A DNA stretch of 64,000 nucleotides from Nocardioides panacis (GTDB taxonomy: Bacteria; Actinomycetota; Actinomycetes; Propionibacteriales; Nocardioidaceae), in the NCBI RefSeq assembly GCF_019039255.1, contig NZ_CP077062.1, positions 1,054,001 through 1,118,000 of the forward strand. The letters are read 5' to 3'. The notes beneath the pieces are model-generated. The model ran no database searches. It saw only the letters and a program-made list of their open reading frames with translations, and was not told where the DNA came from. A program made the position numbers and the translations under genes. The stretch's first letter is position 1; every line of letters starts with the position of its first letter. This document shows positions 52,583 to 62,187 of the stretch, piece after piece.

Positions 52583-53001
52583 AGTCTGCGATTGCCGCCG
52601 TTTGGTCGGCCTTCGATGACACGATGATGCCGGTGGTCCTCAACGCGGAGGTTCGGGCGGATGCTCCGCTGATAGCGCGTTCTGGTCGCCGTTGGTTCGG
52701 CGACTGTGCCGGAGGAATAGCCGATCAGCGGAAAAGGGTCGGAATCCGAGCGCGAATAGGAGGGCATGCCGTGCCCCACACGGGTTTCAAGCTTTGCATG
52801 AACGTGTGGAGGTGGAGCTAATCCGAGCCGTCAAGGTGCCCACGTGGCGAAGAGCGCACCTGTCACGGTTCTCCGGACCTGGGGACAATTCCACCTCGTC
52901 GACAATCCCGATCCCGCGTGGGTGCTGCGATTTCCTGCCCAGGAGTGAGGCCACGGCGCTACGAGACCTCACGTGAATCGTTCAATCTAAGGAGAATGCA
53001 A
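52583..53001 (+). other. Intergenic region between vsr and the DUF262 gene
   Basis: About 420 bases without a convincing gene. Its GC content is lower than the chromosome's. A ribosome-binding site AAGGAGA at 52989-52995 serves the DUF262 gene. No clear hairpin, repeat or attachment site was found. A short frame from about 52692 could exist but has no supporting features. Confidence 0.5.
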
Positions 53002-54792
53002 ATGGCGTTTCAACCTCCCGTAACCGTCGAGCACGTCTTGAAGGCGATCCACAATCACGAGTACCTTCTGCCGGCGATCCAGCGAGAGTTCGTCTGGAAC
53101 CCAGATCAGATACGTCGACTGATGGACAGCCTCATGCGGGGCTATCCGATCGGATCGTTCCTCCTGTGGAAGGTCGAGGCGCAAACGGGTGGTGACTACA
53201 CGTTCTACGACTTCCTCACCCACTACCACGAACGAGACAACCCGTACGCGAGCAAAGCTACGGTCCCGGCAGGGCAGCCAACCACGGCTATTCTAGATGG
53301 ACAGCAGCGACTCACGTCGTTGAATGTGGCCGTCTACGGAAGTCACGCTGAAAAGAAGAAGTACGCATGGTGGAACAGCCCAGACGCGTTCCCCAAGAAG
53401 CGCCTCTTCCTGAATCTTCTAGAAGATCCGAAGGACGAAGAACTTGGGTTCAGGTACGACTTGCGCTTCCTGACAGATGCCGAAGCGACTGCCAAACCGG
53501 GTGATCCTGACGGATGGTTCCGGGTCGGGGCGGTGCTTGAACTCGCAAACGCGGGACCGGCCATGCACAACGAACTGACGAACCGTGGCGTGATCAACGT
53601 CGAAGGGGCTTACCAGCGGCTCTACGACCTTCACGAAGCACTGCGTGTCAAGCAGCCGATCAACCATTACCTCGAAACCTCTCAGAACGCGGACAAGGTT
53701 CTGGAGATCTTCGTGCGCGTGAACAGTGGCGGAACGACTTTGTCCTACTCAGATTTGCTCTTGTCAATGGCCACCAATCAGTGGAAGCAGCTTGACGCGC
53801 GAGAGGAAGTTCGGGCGCTGGTGACCGAGCTGAACACCGGCGGCACACGCCAGTTCTCGTTCAGCAAGGATCTCGTCCTCAAAGCAGCCTTGATGATCGC
53901 TGGGGTAGACCTGAGATTCAGGGTCTCGAACTTCACACAGGCAAACATGGACAAAGTGGAGTCGGCGTGGCCGGACATCCAAAAGGCTTTGATCCGGGCG
54001 GCCTCCCTCATGCATCAGTTCGGTTTCTCCGAGCGCACCTTGACCGCGGACAGCGTCATCATTCCCCTCGCCTGCTATCTCCACCGTAGAAAAGTCGCCG
54101 ATTCCTACCTGACTTCCGATGTCGACGCAGAAGATCGGCTCGAAGTGCAGCGTTGGATCACTCGATCTCTTGTCAAGCGAGGGATATGGGGGTCTGGACT
54201 CGACACGACCCTCACGAGGGTCAGGGACGTACTTGATCTGAAGGGAGAAACGGGCTTCCCTGTCGACGCAGTCGAGACCGTGATGGCAACCATCGGCAAG
54301 TCCCTCGCCTTCGAGGAGACAGAAATCGACGAACTTCTCACCTTGAAGTATGCAGGACAGCGCACGTTCGCGGCACTGTCGATTCTGTATCCAGGACTGG
54401 ATTTCTCGAAGGAGTTCCACGAGGACCACGTGTACCCCAAATCTCGCTTCACGACCAAGCGCTTGCTGGAGGCGGGAGTGCCGGTAGGACAGGTCGAGCT
54501 CTATCGAGAGAGCTACAACCTGCTGCCCAATCTCCAGCTGCTTGGCGGAATACCAAACATGGAAAAGCGGGACAAGCTACCGAGCGACTGGGCGGAGACG
54601 TCCTTTCCGACGCACGCTCAGCGAGAGTCCTATTTGTTGGCGAACGACCTGCACGACGTGTCGTTGCAGATGACTTCCTTCCTTGAGTTCTTCGAGAAGC
54701 GGAAGGCGCGAATGCGCGTGCGACTGACGCAAGCGTTGGGCGTCCCGACCGGAGCAGACGCGTTGGTAGCGACCGCCGCACGCGTCCAGTGA
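53002..54792 (+). CDS. Single-chain GmrSD-like (DUF262/DUF1524) restriction endonuclease
   Basis: A 596-residue protein with the two GmrSD domains in one chain. The N-terminal DUF262 domain has IPAIQREFVWNPDQIRRL-type residues (here LLPAIQREFVWNPDQI) and the NTP-binding DGQQR motif near residue 100. The C-terminal DUF1524 nuclease domain has the H-N-H core HEDHVYPKSRF (near 473) with NLLPNLQLLGG and NMEKRDKLP (near 507-525). GmrSD enzymes use NTP hydrolysis to cut glucosylated or otherwise modified phage DNA. ATG 53002 is preferred over the ATG six bases upstream because AAGGAGA is at the right distance. The gene is separate from DISARM; regulation is not visible. Confidence 0.85.
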   Translation: MAFQPPVTVEHVLKAIHNHEYLLPAIQREFVWNPDQIRRLMDSLMRGYPIGSFLLWKVEAQTGGDYTFYDFLTHYHERDNPYASKATVPAGQPTTAILDGQQRLTSLNVAVYGSHAEKKKYAWWNSPDAFPKKRLFLNLLEDPKDEELGFRYDLRFLTDAEATAKPGDPDGWFRVGAVLELANAGPAMHNELTNRGVINVEGAYQRLYDLHEALRVKQPINHYLETSQNADKVLEIFVRVNSGGTTLSYSDLLLSMATNQWKQLDAREEVRALVTELNTGGTRQFSFSKDLVLKAALMIAGVDLRFRVSNFTQANMDKVESAWPDIQKALIRAASLMHQFGFSERTLTADSVIIPLACYLHRRKVADSYLTSDVDAEDRLEVQRWITRSLVKRGIWGSGLDTTLTRVRDVLDLKGETGFPVDAVETVMATIGKSLAFEETEIDELLTLKYAGQRTFAALSILYPGLDFSKEFHEDHVYPKSRFTTKRLLEAGVPVGQVELYRESYNLLPNLQLLGGIPNMEKRDKLPSDWAETSFPTHAQRESYLLANDLHDVSLQMTSFLEFFEKRKARMRVRLTQALGVPTGADALVATAARVQ

Positions 54793-55052
54793 TCGGTCGG
54801 GAATCTGGCGCGATTGCCGGTGAGGGGCTCATCTCCACGTGCGCGCGGAGCACTCTTGGTCTGCGGTTGGGACCAGGTTCAGGCGGGCGGTGATGTCTGG
54901 TTTCGTGTCCGATGCGATTCAACACGCATAGTGTGACGGCATGCGTGACGGGGACGAAGACATCCATTACCGACCTCTCAGCGACGGACTGGGTTGGCTG
55001 AGCCCCCCTGAGGTCTGAGTCCTGCTTGGTTCTAGGGGCGCCATCGGAGGAA

Positions 55053-58000
55053 ATGCTCGAGCAACTGCGATCGGTGGGTGCCGAGCTGCGAACCGCGCCA
55101 GACGACATCTGGGCCAAGGTGCTCCACGCTGGAACCTACGCGCTTCGTGCTGATGACGCATGGGTTGTGTTGATCGTTCGACAAGGGCTGCCTCCCGGAC
55201 CCGCGGCATCCGTTCGGGAGCGCCATGCGGATCCGCCGCTCGGCACCGCGCTGCCGGCATTCCGAAGCCTCTGGCCAGGTGCCACACGCCATTCGGGCAC
55301 CTGCAGCTTGGAGATCAATGACGTCGTGCGTGCGCTTGGCGACCGGCGCCTCGGCAGGGTCGAGAGAGTCGTCCTGCGCACGAGTGGTTACGAGGTTCAC
55401 GTTCTCATGGAGGGGGTCATCCGCCAGTTCGGCGAATCGGCTCTAGAAAAGGTCGAGGGAAATCCTCTCGACCCGTCGTTCTGGGTACGGAGCCAACCGG
55501 CCACGTCTGAGGAGATTGCGTTCACTCTCACCTGGACCAAGCTGCGGCATCCCTTGACAGACACTTTGTATTCCTTCGCGTCCAGCAAGACCGTCTTTCG
55601 TCCGTATCAGTTCGTTCCAGTGCTGAAGTTGCTCTCCTCATCTACCGGTCGCCTGCTCATCGCCGACGAAGTGGGACTTGGAAAGACGATCGAAGCGGGA
55701 CTCATCTGGAGCGAGCTCGAACAGCGAATGCATCTTGACAGGATCCTTGTCGTAGCGCCAGCGGCTCTCACGCTCAAGTGGAAGGCGGAGATGCAGCGGC
55801 GCTTCGACCGGAACCTTGACGTGCTCACGCCGGCCGACCTCCTCGACTTCGCCCGGGGGCTGCGAGATGGGCAGAATCCACGTCTTCAGGCTGTGATCTC
55901 GATGCAGGTTCTTCGAGGCGCCAAGGAGGCGCTCGAGATCCTCAATGAGGTCAATCCCCAATTTGACCTGGTCATCGTTGATGAGGCACACGCGATGCGC
56001 AATCGAGGAACAAGCACGCACCTTCTCGGGCAAATGCTGTCTGATTGGTCTGACTACCTGATCTTTCTCTCGGCTACTCCGCTGAACCTCGGCCGTGATG
56101 ACCTCTTCAACTTGGTCAATCTTTTGTCGGAGGAAGAGTTTGGAGATCGGAACGTCTTCGGTAGCCAGCTGGAGCCGAATCAGGTTCTCAACGAGATGGC
56201 GCGCAACCTCGCCGCAGACGGGGGGAAATCCCCCTCCGAATTGCTCGCCTGTCTCGACTCGATTCGAGCGATGGAACTCGGAAGATCGGTGATGCAGCGG
56301 CCGGACTTCGCGGCGCTCCGAGAGCTGTTGAACACGAACGTGGCGCTCACATTCGCGGAGACTGCTCAGGCGAAGCGGCTGATTGCGGAACTGAACTCGC
56401 TGAGCAGCGTCTTCACGCGAACGCGAAAGGTGGATGTCCCGGACGCGAAGGCATTGCGACGGGCGATTCAGATCGATGTCCGGTGGTCAGACGAGGAGTA
56501 CGCCTTCTATCGGCAGGTGCAGCGCGCCTACAAGGAGCGGGCTCTGGCCACGGGGATACCCCCAGGGTTCGCCATGCAGATGCCGTTGCGCCAGACCGCT
56601 TCCTGCATCCCCGCCATGCAGGCGCTGTTGCGAGAGAACCATCCCGAGTTGCTGACGAGCGAGGTTGACGACCTGGACGAGCAGGATGTGGATGAAGCTC
56701 CCGCCGTGTTCGACGGGCTGATGGATTCCATCGACCTGGGTCAGCCACTCGGGCGAGACTCCAAGTTCGAGGCGTTGAAGGACCGCATGATCCTCGCCCG
56801 CACGCGGGGCATGCGTCAGGTGATGATCTTTTCGTTCTTTCGCCGGACTCTCACGTATCTGGGGGAGCGCTTGTCTGCAGACTTTTCGGTCCGCGTGATG
56901 ACGGGCCAGACAAAGATGTCAGAGCGTCAGAGGATCATGGAGGAATTTCGTGACGGCAAGTTCGAGGTGCTCCTACTGAGCCAAGTGGGCTCTGAGGGGT
57001 TGGACTTCGAGTTCTGCAACGTCCTGGTGAACTACGACCTGCCTTGGAACCCGATGCAAGTCGAACAGCGCATCGGTCGGCTGGATCGTTTCGGCCAGGA
57101 GCACGAGAAGATCTTCATCTTCAACATGCACGTGCCTGGAACGATCGAGTCGGACATCTTCGAGCGACTGTACGCGCGCATCGGCGTCTTCGAACAGTCG
57201 ATCGGCGAACTAGAGCCGATCCTCCGTGACGACTTCGCGTCCATCACGCGCGACCTGCTCGATCCTCGGCTTACCCCCGAGGAACGTCAACAGATGGCCG
57301 AGCGGGTAGCGGTGGCGCTCGAAGCGCGAAAACAGGAGATCCAGCGACTCGGTGAGTCACATGGTCTCCTGTCATCGATCGACCAACTCAAGATCGATGG
57401 AATGACCGAAGCCGGCCCAAGCGACGGGCGATTCGTCGGACAGTCCGAGATACGGAGACTGATCGAACGCGTGCTTGGGCGTCTGGGCGGGCGACTGTCG
57501 CAGCCCGACTCCGAAGGTATTTGCAGTCTCGTAGGGTCGGTGACACTCGCTCAACGTCTTCGCGCAGGAGGTATCCCAGGGCGCGGGAGTATGTATCCGG
57601 TGTCGAAGTTTGCAGCACTGATGCGCGATGAAGAGGTCGTGAGGGTCACCTTTGTGACTGATGTTGCGAGCAAGCACAACGTGGAGCTTCTTTCCACTCG
57701 CCATCCACTGGTCATCTTGGCGTTGGACGAGTTCGGTGGTGAGTCGCTGAGTCTGAAACGGTACGGCGCCGTTGCGGTCCCCGGTGTCGCTCACGGGAAA
57801 AGGCTCATCGCTCGCGTCGACTTGGCCGAGTCCACGGGTCTCCGTCCACGCGTCGAACTTTGGGTGACTGCGGTCGACGCCGTGACCGGAAGGCCAGATG
57901 ACGAAGCCGGCGTCAAGCTGCTGACCGCTCTGGCCGAGGGCACGTTGCGCGACGTCCAAGGAAGTACAACGCGCCCTTCGTTGATCCGTCTGGCGGAGGT

Positions 58001-58304
58001 CGACGCACTGAGCTTCGAGCGAAAGGCTGTCGTCGAGGCAGGCAGGCTTGCGGAGAACGTCGCGCTGGTCGACGCACGCATCGCCTCGCGTATGCGTTCC
58101 TTTGAACTCAAGATCATGCGCGTGGATAGGACATTGGAGGAGGTGCGTCGCGAGCGACGTGAGCCGTCCATCGTCCGACTCCACGAGGGCCGTCGTCGTA
58201 ACCTTGCGAACGATGCCCGCTCCGTCGCGGACGAGCTGGCTCCGAAGAAGAATCTCAGCCTCTCGTTGACGCAGGTGGCCGTGTTGGTCCTCGAGGGGAC
58301 GTGA
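55053..58304 (+). CDS. RapA/DrmD-like SNF2 helicase of the Hsp70-associated module
   Basis: A 1083-residue SNF2/RapA-type helicase. An N-terminal region of about 170 residues precedes motif I (IADEVGLGKTIEAGLIW, near residues 202-218). VDEAHAMRNRG is near 308, SATPLNLGRDD near 340, GSEGLDFEFCN near 646 and QRIGRLDRFGQEHEK near 671. The C-terminal 400 residues are charged and partly coiled. It resembles DrmD in motif layout but belongs to another locus. ATG 55053 has CGGAGGA before it. Its stop lies seven bases from the stop of the convergent Hsp70 gene. The function is unknown beyond ATP-driven DNA translocation; the neighbours suggest defence. Confidence 0.82.
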   Translation: MLEQLRSVGAELRTAPDDIWAKVLHAGTYALRADDAWVVLIVRQGLPPGPAASVRERHADPPLGTALPAFRSLWPGATRHSGTCSLEINDVVRALGDRRLGRVERVVLRTSGYEVHVLMEGVIRQFGESALEKVEGNPLDPSFWVRSQPATSEEIAFTLTWTKLRHPLTDTLYSFASSKTVFRPYQFVPVLKLLSSSTGRLLIADEVGLGKTIEAGLIWSELEQRMHLDRILVVAPAALTLKWKAEMQRRFDRNLDVLTPADLLDFARGLRDGQNPRLQAVISMQVLRGAKEALEILNEVNPQFDLVIVDEAHAMRNRGTSTHLLGQMLSDWSDYLIFLSATPLNLGRDDLFNLVNLLSEEEFGDRNVFGSQLEPNQVLNEMARNLAADGGKSPSELLACLDSIRAMELGRSVMQRPDFAALRELLNTNVALTFAETAQAKRLIAELNSLSSVFTRTRKVDVPDAKALRRAIQIDVRWSDEEYAFYRQVQRAYKERALATGIPPGFAMQMPLRQTASCIPAMQALLRENHPELLTSEVDDLDEQDVDEAPAVFDGLMDSIDLGQPLGRDSKFEALKDRMILARTRGMRQVMIFSFFRRTLTYLGERLSADFSVRVMTGQTKMSERQRIMEEFRDGKFEVLLLSQVGSEGLDFEFCNVLVNYDLPWNPMQVEQRIGRLDRFGQEHEKIFIFNMHVPGTIESDIFERLYARIGVFEQSIGELEPILRDDFASITRDLLDPRLTPEERQQMAERVAVALEARKQEIQRLGESHGLLSSIDQLKIDGMTEAGPSDGRFVGQSEIRRLIERVLGRLGGRLSQPDSEGICSLVGSVTLAQRLRAGGIPGRGSMYPVSKFAALMRDEEVVRVTFVTDVASKHNVELLSTRHPLVILALDEFGGESLSLKRYGAVAVPGVAHGKRLIARVDLAESTGLRPRVELWVTAVDAVTGRPDDEAGVKLLTALAEGTLRDVQGSTTRPSLIRLAEVDALSFERKAVVEAGRLAENVALVDARIASRMRSFELKIMRVDRTLEEVRRERREPSIVRLHEGRRRNLANDARSVADELAPKKNLSLSLTQVAVLVLEGT

Positions 58305-58311
58305 GCCTCGG

Positions 58312-59940
58312 CTACTTCGTGTCGCGGGAGCCGTGGGGGTAGGGCAGCTCGGGATCCTCAGGCCGCACGGCACTGATGCGCTCCGCCACGAGGACAGCGT
58401 GGTTCATCCCCCTGAGCATGGGCCACTTGTTGATCTTGATGGGATGCTGTCGACCTCGGCCATCGCACAAAACCACGCGTCCATTCGGATACATCCGCAG
58501 CATGACATCTCGGTGACCGAACTGGACAGGCATCCCGGGCGAATCCGTCCCGTCGATCCTCAGCGCGATATCACTGCCGCCCGACGAACGAATCTTCAGC
58601 ATCCCGGAGCCGCTGGACGGAAGGTGACGTGCCCGGATCGTGTGCTCGTAGTAGAGCTCCGAGCGCTGCATGGCCATCCACCATGGATAGAACGGTGTGA
58701 AGGCCTCATACATAGGAAGGCCATCCTGTCCTGGCCAATCCAGGACGAAGTCAAAACCGGGTCGATGCAGGTTGATTCGTTCGTACCCAGCCGTGTCGGC
58801 AAGTCCGGCGACGATGGCTTCGTCGGGGCGAACGCCGGCGTCGTCGTACACCGAGGCGGAGGCGAAGATGTCACCTAGACGTCTGGCCACGATGGGGATC
58901 TGGCTCATGCCCCCGACGAGTAGGACGTACCGCACCTCGTGCTGGAGGGCGGAGAGGGGCAAGGCGCGGGCACCTTCAGGGCTCGGGTGCCGCTCGTTCG
59001 TGAGTAGTGACTCGCGCAGAACAGCTTCCACCAGCCTCGTGGCGTTGCGCAGCTGCGCTTCGAACGCCGTCTCCAGTTGTTCACGTGTGTAGGTAAGGCT
59101 GGGGAGTGTGATCGTCGGGTGTCGCGGGGCGACGACGGCGGAAGGTGATGCGGACAGAATCTCCTTCACACGTCGAGCTTCGTGGAGAATCACAGCAGCC
59201 AGTGTTGCGTCGCCGTACCCATCGATCTCGATACCGAGGTCGCCGTACATCTGCGCAAGATCGCCTGCGATGGCTGCGTCCAGTCGGTCGCCCGCCTCGT
59301 CTAGCCCCGAGGATGCGAGCACCGAGATCTCGGGCGTAGCTCGGGGTCCGGCCTCCACGTCAAGGAGTGCGACATCCAGGGTTCCGCCACCCATGTCGAA
59401 CACGAGCAGGCGCCCTTTGAGGCGATCTCCGAACCGGTCGACGCGATGGGAGACCCAGGCGACACCGGCCGCGATAGGTTCGTCAACAAGAGTGTGGTCG
59501 CTCGCGGGAACGCCGGCTTCTCGAGTAAGACGCAATAGTCGGTTCCGCTGCTGGGACGTCCACATCGCCGGGCATCCCAATCGCACGGAGTCGTCGGTGA
59601 GCACAACTCCGCGGTCCCGAGCTCGGTTGCCCATCTCTCGAAGAACGCAACGGATTGCTTCATCGGCGTTAAGGTTCACCTCTGGGTTCGCTTCAAGAGG
59701 CACCGTCGTCCATCGTCGTGTGATGGCTCGCTTGACCGACCTGGCAACTACAGATAGCGGGAGATCCTGGGCCGCCTCTCCCGAGACCACCCCCTGATCG
59801 CCGATACCAACCCAGGAGGGCATCGATCTTGTCGCCACACCGAGCGGGACGATGGAGATCGGGCGACCAGGTATCCCCTCAGCCACGAGGGATGTCGATG
59901 TGCCGAAGTCGAACCCCACCGTGCGGACAGGCTTTGCCAC
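58312..59940 (-). CDS. Divergent Hsp70-like ATPase
   Basis: A 542-residue Hsp70-family ATPase. Phosphate motif 1 is GFDFGTSTSLVAEG (residues 9-22), K70 of SVKRAITRRW aligns with the catalytic Lys of DnaK, the connecting motif is LVDEPIAAGVAW (151-162), phosphate motif 2 is VFDMGGGTLDVALLD (180-194), and the adenosine motif is LLVGGMSQIP (340-349). Instead of a normal substrate-binding domain and lid, about 150 C-terminal residues of mixed beta character follow. It begins 8 bases after the GrpE-like gene, so the two are co-translated. Full ATPase parts with a non-standard tail suggest a specialised partner protein, not general folding. Confidence 0.87.
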   Translation of the reverse strand: MAKPVRTVGFDFGTSTSLVAEGIPGRPISIVPLGVATRSMPSWVGIGDQGVVSGEAAQDLPLSVVARSVKRAITRRWTTVPLEANPEVNLNADEAIRCVLREMGNRARDRGVVLTDDSVRLGCPAMWTSQQRNRLLRLTREAGVPASDHTLVDEPIAAGVAWVSHRVDRFGDRLKGRLLVFDMGGGTLDVALLDVEAGPRATPEISVLASSGLDEAGDRLDAAIAGDLAQMYGDLGIEIDGYGDATLAAVILHEARRVKEILSASPSAVVAPRHPTITLPSLTYTREQLETAFEAQLRNATRLVEAVLRESLLTNERHPSPEGARALPLSALQHEVRYVLLVGGMSQIPIVARRLGDIFASASVYDDAGVRPDEAIVAGLADTAGYERINLHRPGFDFVLDWPGQDGLPMYEAFTPFYPWWMAMQRSELYYEHTIRARHLPSSGSGMLKIRSSGGSDIALRIDGTDSPGMPVQFGHRDVMLRMYPNGRVVLCDGRGRQHPIKINKWPMLRGMNHAVLVAERISAVRPEDPELPYPHGSRDTK

Positions 59941-59948
59941 GAATCCCC

Positions 59949-61958
59949 CTAGGTCTGGCTGACGTGCGCTTTGATCAGAACGATCGCTTCGCCAGCTGAT
60001 TCATAGGTATACCCGGGACGTAGGACGAGCACAGGCGATCCCGGCATAATGGTTCGACCAAGACTGTCGTGCTGCGCCGGGTGGAAACTGACGTCCGCCC
60101 CTTGCGCCTCGATTGGGCTGAGTCCCTCGCGGGCGGTGATGTACTCGATGGTCTGCACAAGCGCCGCATCGGCGCGAGCGGCAGGCGATTGCAGCACGGT
60201 GATCGCGAGATTGGCCAGGCTGGTGATGACATCAAGTTTCAGCTGACGATCGTGCGCGGCGCTCGCCTCGTGCGCCTGCCCACGGAGATCTCGCAGCTGT
60301 GAATCGAGATGATCGAGCTCCAGCTCGAGCGATTCAACCTTCGCGTCCGCCGAACCCAGGAGACCACGGGCGACCTCCGCATCCTCCCTGGCCCGGTCCG
60401 ACGACGCGCGCAGTCCATCTTTCTCTGCCCGTGCCGTGAGAACGTCGAGCCAGACGAGCGCCTGCTCGTCTGCTTCACTGACACGAGCCCAAACGCGCCG
60501 CAGCGCATCTCCCGACACATGTCGTGCCAACTCAGGTGGGGATCCGAGGATCGCCGCCAAGCCTCGACGTGTCGACATGACCTCCATGTACGCAACGACG
60601 ACGGGGGCAACGTATTTCTGTCCGATGACCTCGTCGCTCAGAGCTCGGGACAAGGGCCCAGCAGCGGCGGCGCTGAGCCCGGCGAAATCCGCAGTTGCCC
60701 ACCAGATGGGCTGCCTGGCCACCGCCGGCTGCGCGTGAAAGAGGGCTGCTATGAAGAGTGACCGGGCCCCCCGTGCATCCAGGGGAAGGCGGCCAACCGC
60801 ACGAGCCACTGCTCGGAGGTCATCCTGAAGGAGATTCGAGGCGTGGTTCGATTCGCCTCGTAGCCTCTCGGCGAGGATCGTGAGCAGGCGTTCGCTCAGC
60901 TCGCGTTGGGGATTGGCGACATGGGTCGACAGGACGACGACAAGTCGGACGAGCAAACTGACCGGCAGTCGGGCGGGTTGCGGGGGCGTCATCAGTCGTT
61001 CGATCAGAGCTACAGCAGGAACTCCGAGTGCCTCGCGCGAGGAGTCATCAGCGCGTGCCAGTTCTCCGGCAACGAGCTCGAGGACGGCGGCTGCGGAGAC
61101 GTCGTCGAGCGGGCTTTCTGAAGCACCGAGTAGACGAGCACCCCGAGGAAGTGCTGCCAGCAATGCGCGAGCAGTATCTCGAGAGGGTCCCTCGAAGGTG
61201 AGCAGAGTCTTGAGGTCTTCGTCGGTCGCAGTGCGCATGGCAGCTGCGCACTCCAACAGGCGAGTGGCGACCTGTCCGTCGCCGGAGATATCCGAGGGAC
61301 CTCCGAGCTCCTGCACGAGGCTAGCTAGCGGGGTCGGGTCAGTCCCTGCTCGCATTCGGACTTCGTCGGAGCCATCAGAAACTCGTTTGGCCGGATGGGG
61401 GTCCTCCAGCACGGACGGTGACCCCGACGTCACATCTGCTGGTTGACCAAGGGCGTCGGGGCTGGGCGTGGCCACGGGAGTCGAGATCGTTCTGGGTTCA
61501 AGGGGTATGGAAAGGTGGCTGAGGAGCCCGTCAGGGGGATGTTCGCCCTTCCACTGATACTGCGGTGGCTTCGCGTTGGAGACGCCAATATCCGACGATG
61601 AGTCCATACGCTTCTTCAACCTCGACCAGACCGCATCAACAGCGTCGGGGTCCAGCGGAAGGCCCTTCAACTTCTTCTTGATGGCTACTGCGCTCAGGGG
61701 CTCCGCCAGCTCTCTGAGAATCTGATCCACGACAGCGTCGGGATATGACTCGAAAAGGCGCGGAAATTCATGGGGGTAGATGCGAAGGATGTGATTGATA
61801 CCTCCTCTGACGACCAGCATGTGTCCAGAGAGCAGCAGGTCTTCAGTTGTCCCGTCCGCCTTGCGGACCGTGTAGAGCTTCCCCGACTCCCGAACCACGG
61901 CTCCGACCTCGTCGTACCTCTGTCCTCGTCCCTTGCGGAGCATGATGCGTTCGGTCAA
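59949..61958 (-). CDS. Large protein with C-terminal coiled coil and GrpE-like domain
   Basis: A 669-residue protein; the body is new to me. The C-terminal end has a coiled coil (about residues 525-585, rich in Glu/Leu/Arg) followed by GLSPIEAQGADVSFHPAQHD and SPVLVLRPGYTYES. These match the GrpE beta-domain pattern (G-x-x-x-I-x-x-x-G-x-x-F-x-P-x-x-H, then the V-L-R-x-G-Y strand). GrpE releases ADP from Hsp70, and the next gene is an Hsp70. The N-terminal 100 residues carry RYDEVGAVVRESGKLYTVRKADGTTEDLL, a small beta domain. Starts: TTG 61958 has AGGAG at good distance; an ATG at 62219 adds 87 low-quality residues and overlaps the HNH gene. Confidence 0.78.
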   Translation of the reverse strand: MTERIMLRKGRGQRYDEVGAVVRESGKLYTVRKADGTTEDLLLSGHMLVVRGGINHILRIYPHEFPRLFESYPDAVVDQILRELAEPLSAVAIKKKLKGLPLDPDAVDAVWSRLKKRMDSSSDIGVSNAKPPQYQWKGEHPPDGLLSHLSIPLEPRTISTPVATPSPDALGQPADVTSGSPSVLEDPHPAKRVSDGSDEVRMRAGTDPTPLASLVQELGGPSDISGDGQVATRLLECAAAMRTATDEDLKTLLTFEGPSRDTARALLAALPRGARLLGASESPLDDVSAAAVLELVAGELARADDSSREALGVPAVALIERLMTPPQPARLPVSLLVRLVVVLSTHVANPQRELSERLLTILAERLRGESNHASNLLQDDLRAVARAVGRLPLDARGARSLFIAALFHAQPAVARQPIWWATADFAGLSAAAAGPLSRALSDEVIGQKYVAPVVVAYMEVMSTRRGLAAILGSPPELARHVSGDALRRVWARVSEADEQALVWLDVLTARAEKDGLRASSDRAREDAEVARGLLGSADAKVESLELELDHLDSQLRDLRGQAHEASAAHDRQLKLDVITSLANLAITVLQSPAARADAALVQTIEYITAREGLSPIEAQGADVSFHPAQHDSLGRTIMPGSPVLVLRPGYTYESAGEAIVLIKAHVSQT

Positions 61959-62187
61959 ATCCAACTCCTGGGCTCGTGGTGTCTCTAAGCAGTCTCTCAG
62001 CCTCGGGGTTCGACCGGGCTCAATGTACGCAAGGGCTCCACACATGGCATGTTGCAGCTCGGGCGATCTGGCCGTCCTCAAGGGCGCGTTGCTTGCAAGT
62101 CCGTCGGTCCATCCCCGCGCTGAGCCACACGATTCACCACTGATGAGCTGCAGCGGACGATGTTTGTCGCGCCGGCTTTGGCTCAGG

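Noticed and set aside
55053-58304. Calling the second SNF2 helicase a second drmD
   Set aside because: Motif layout is similar, but it has no DISARM methyltransferase, drmA or drmB beside it and is paired with the Hsp70 cluster, so it was described separately.
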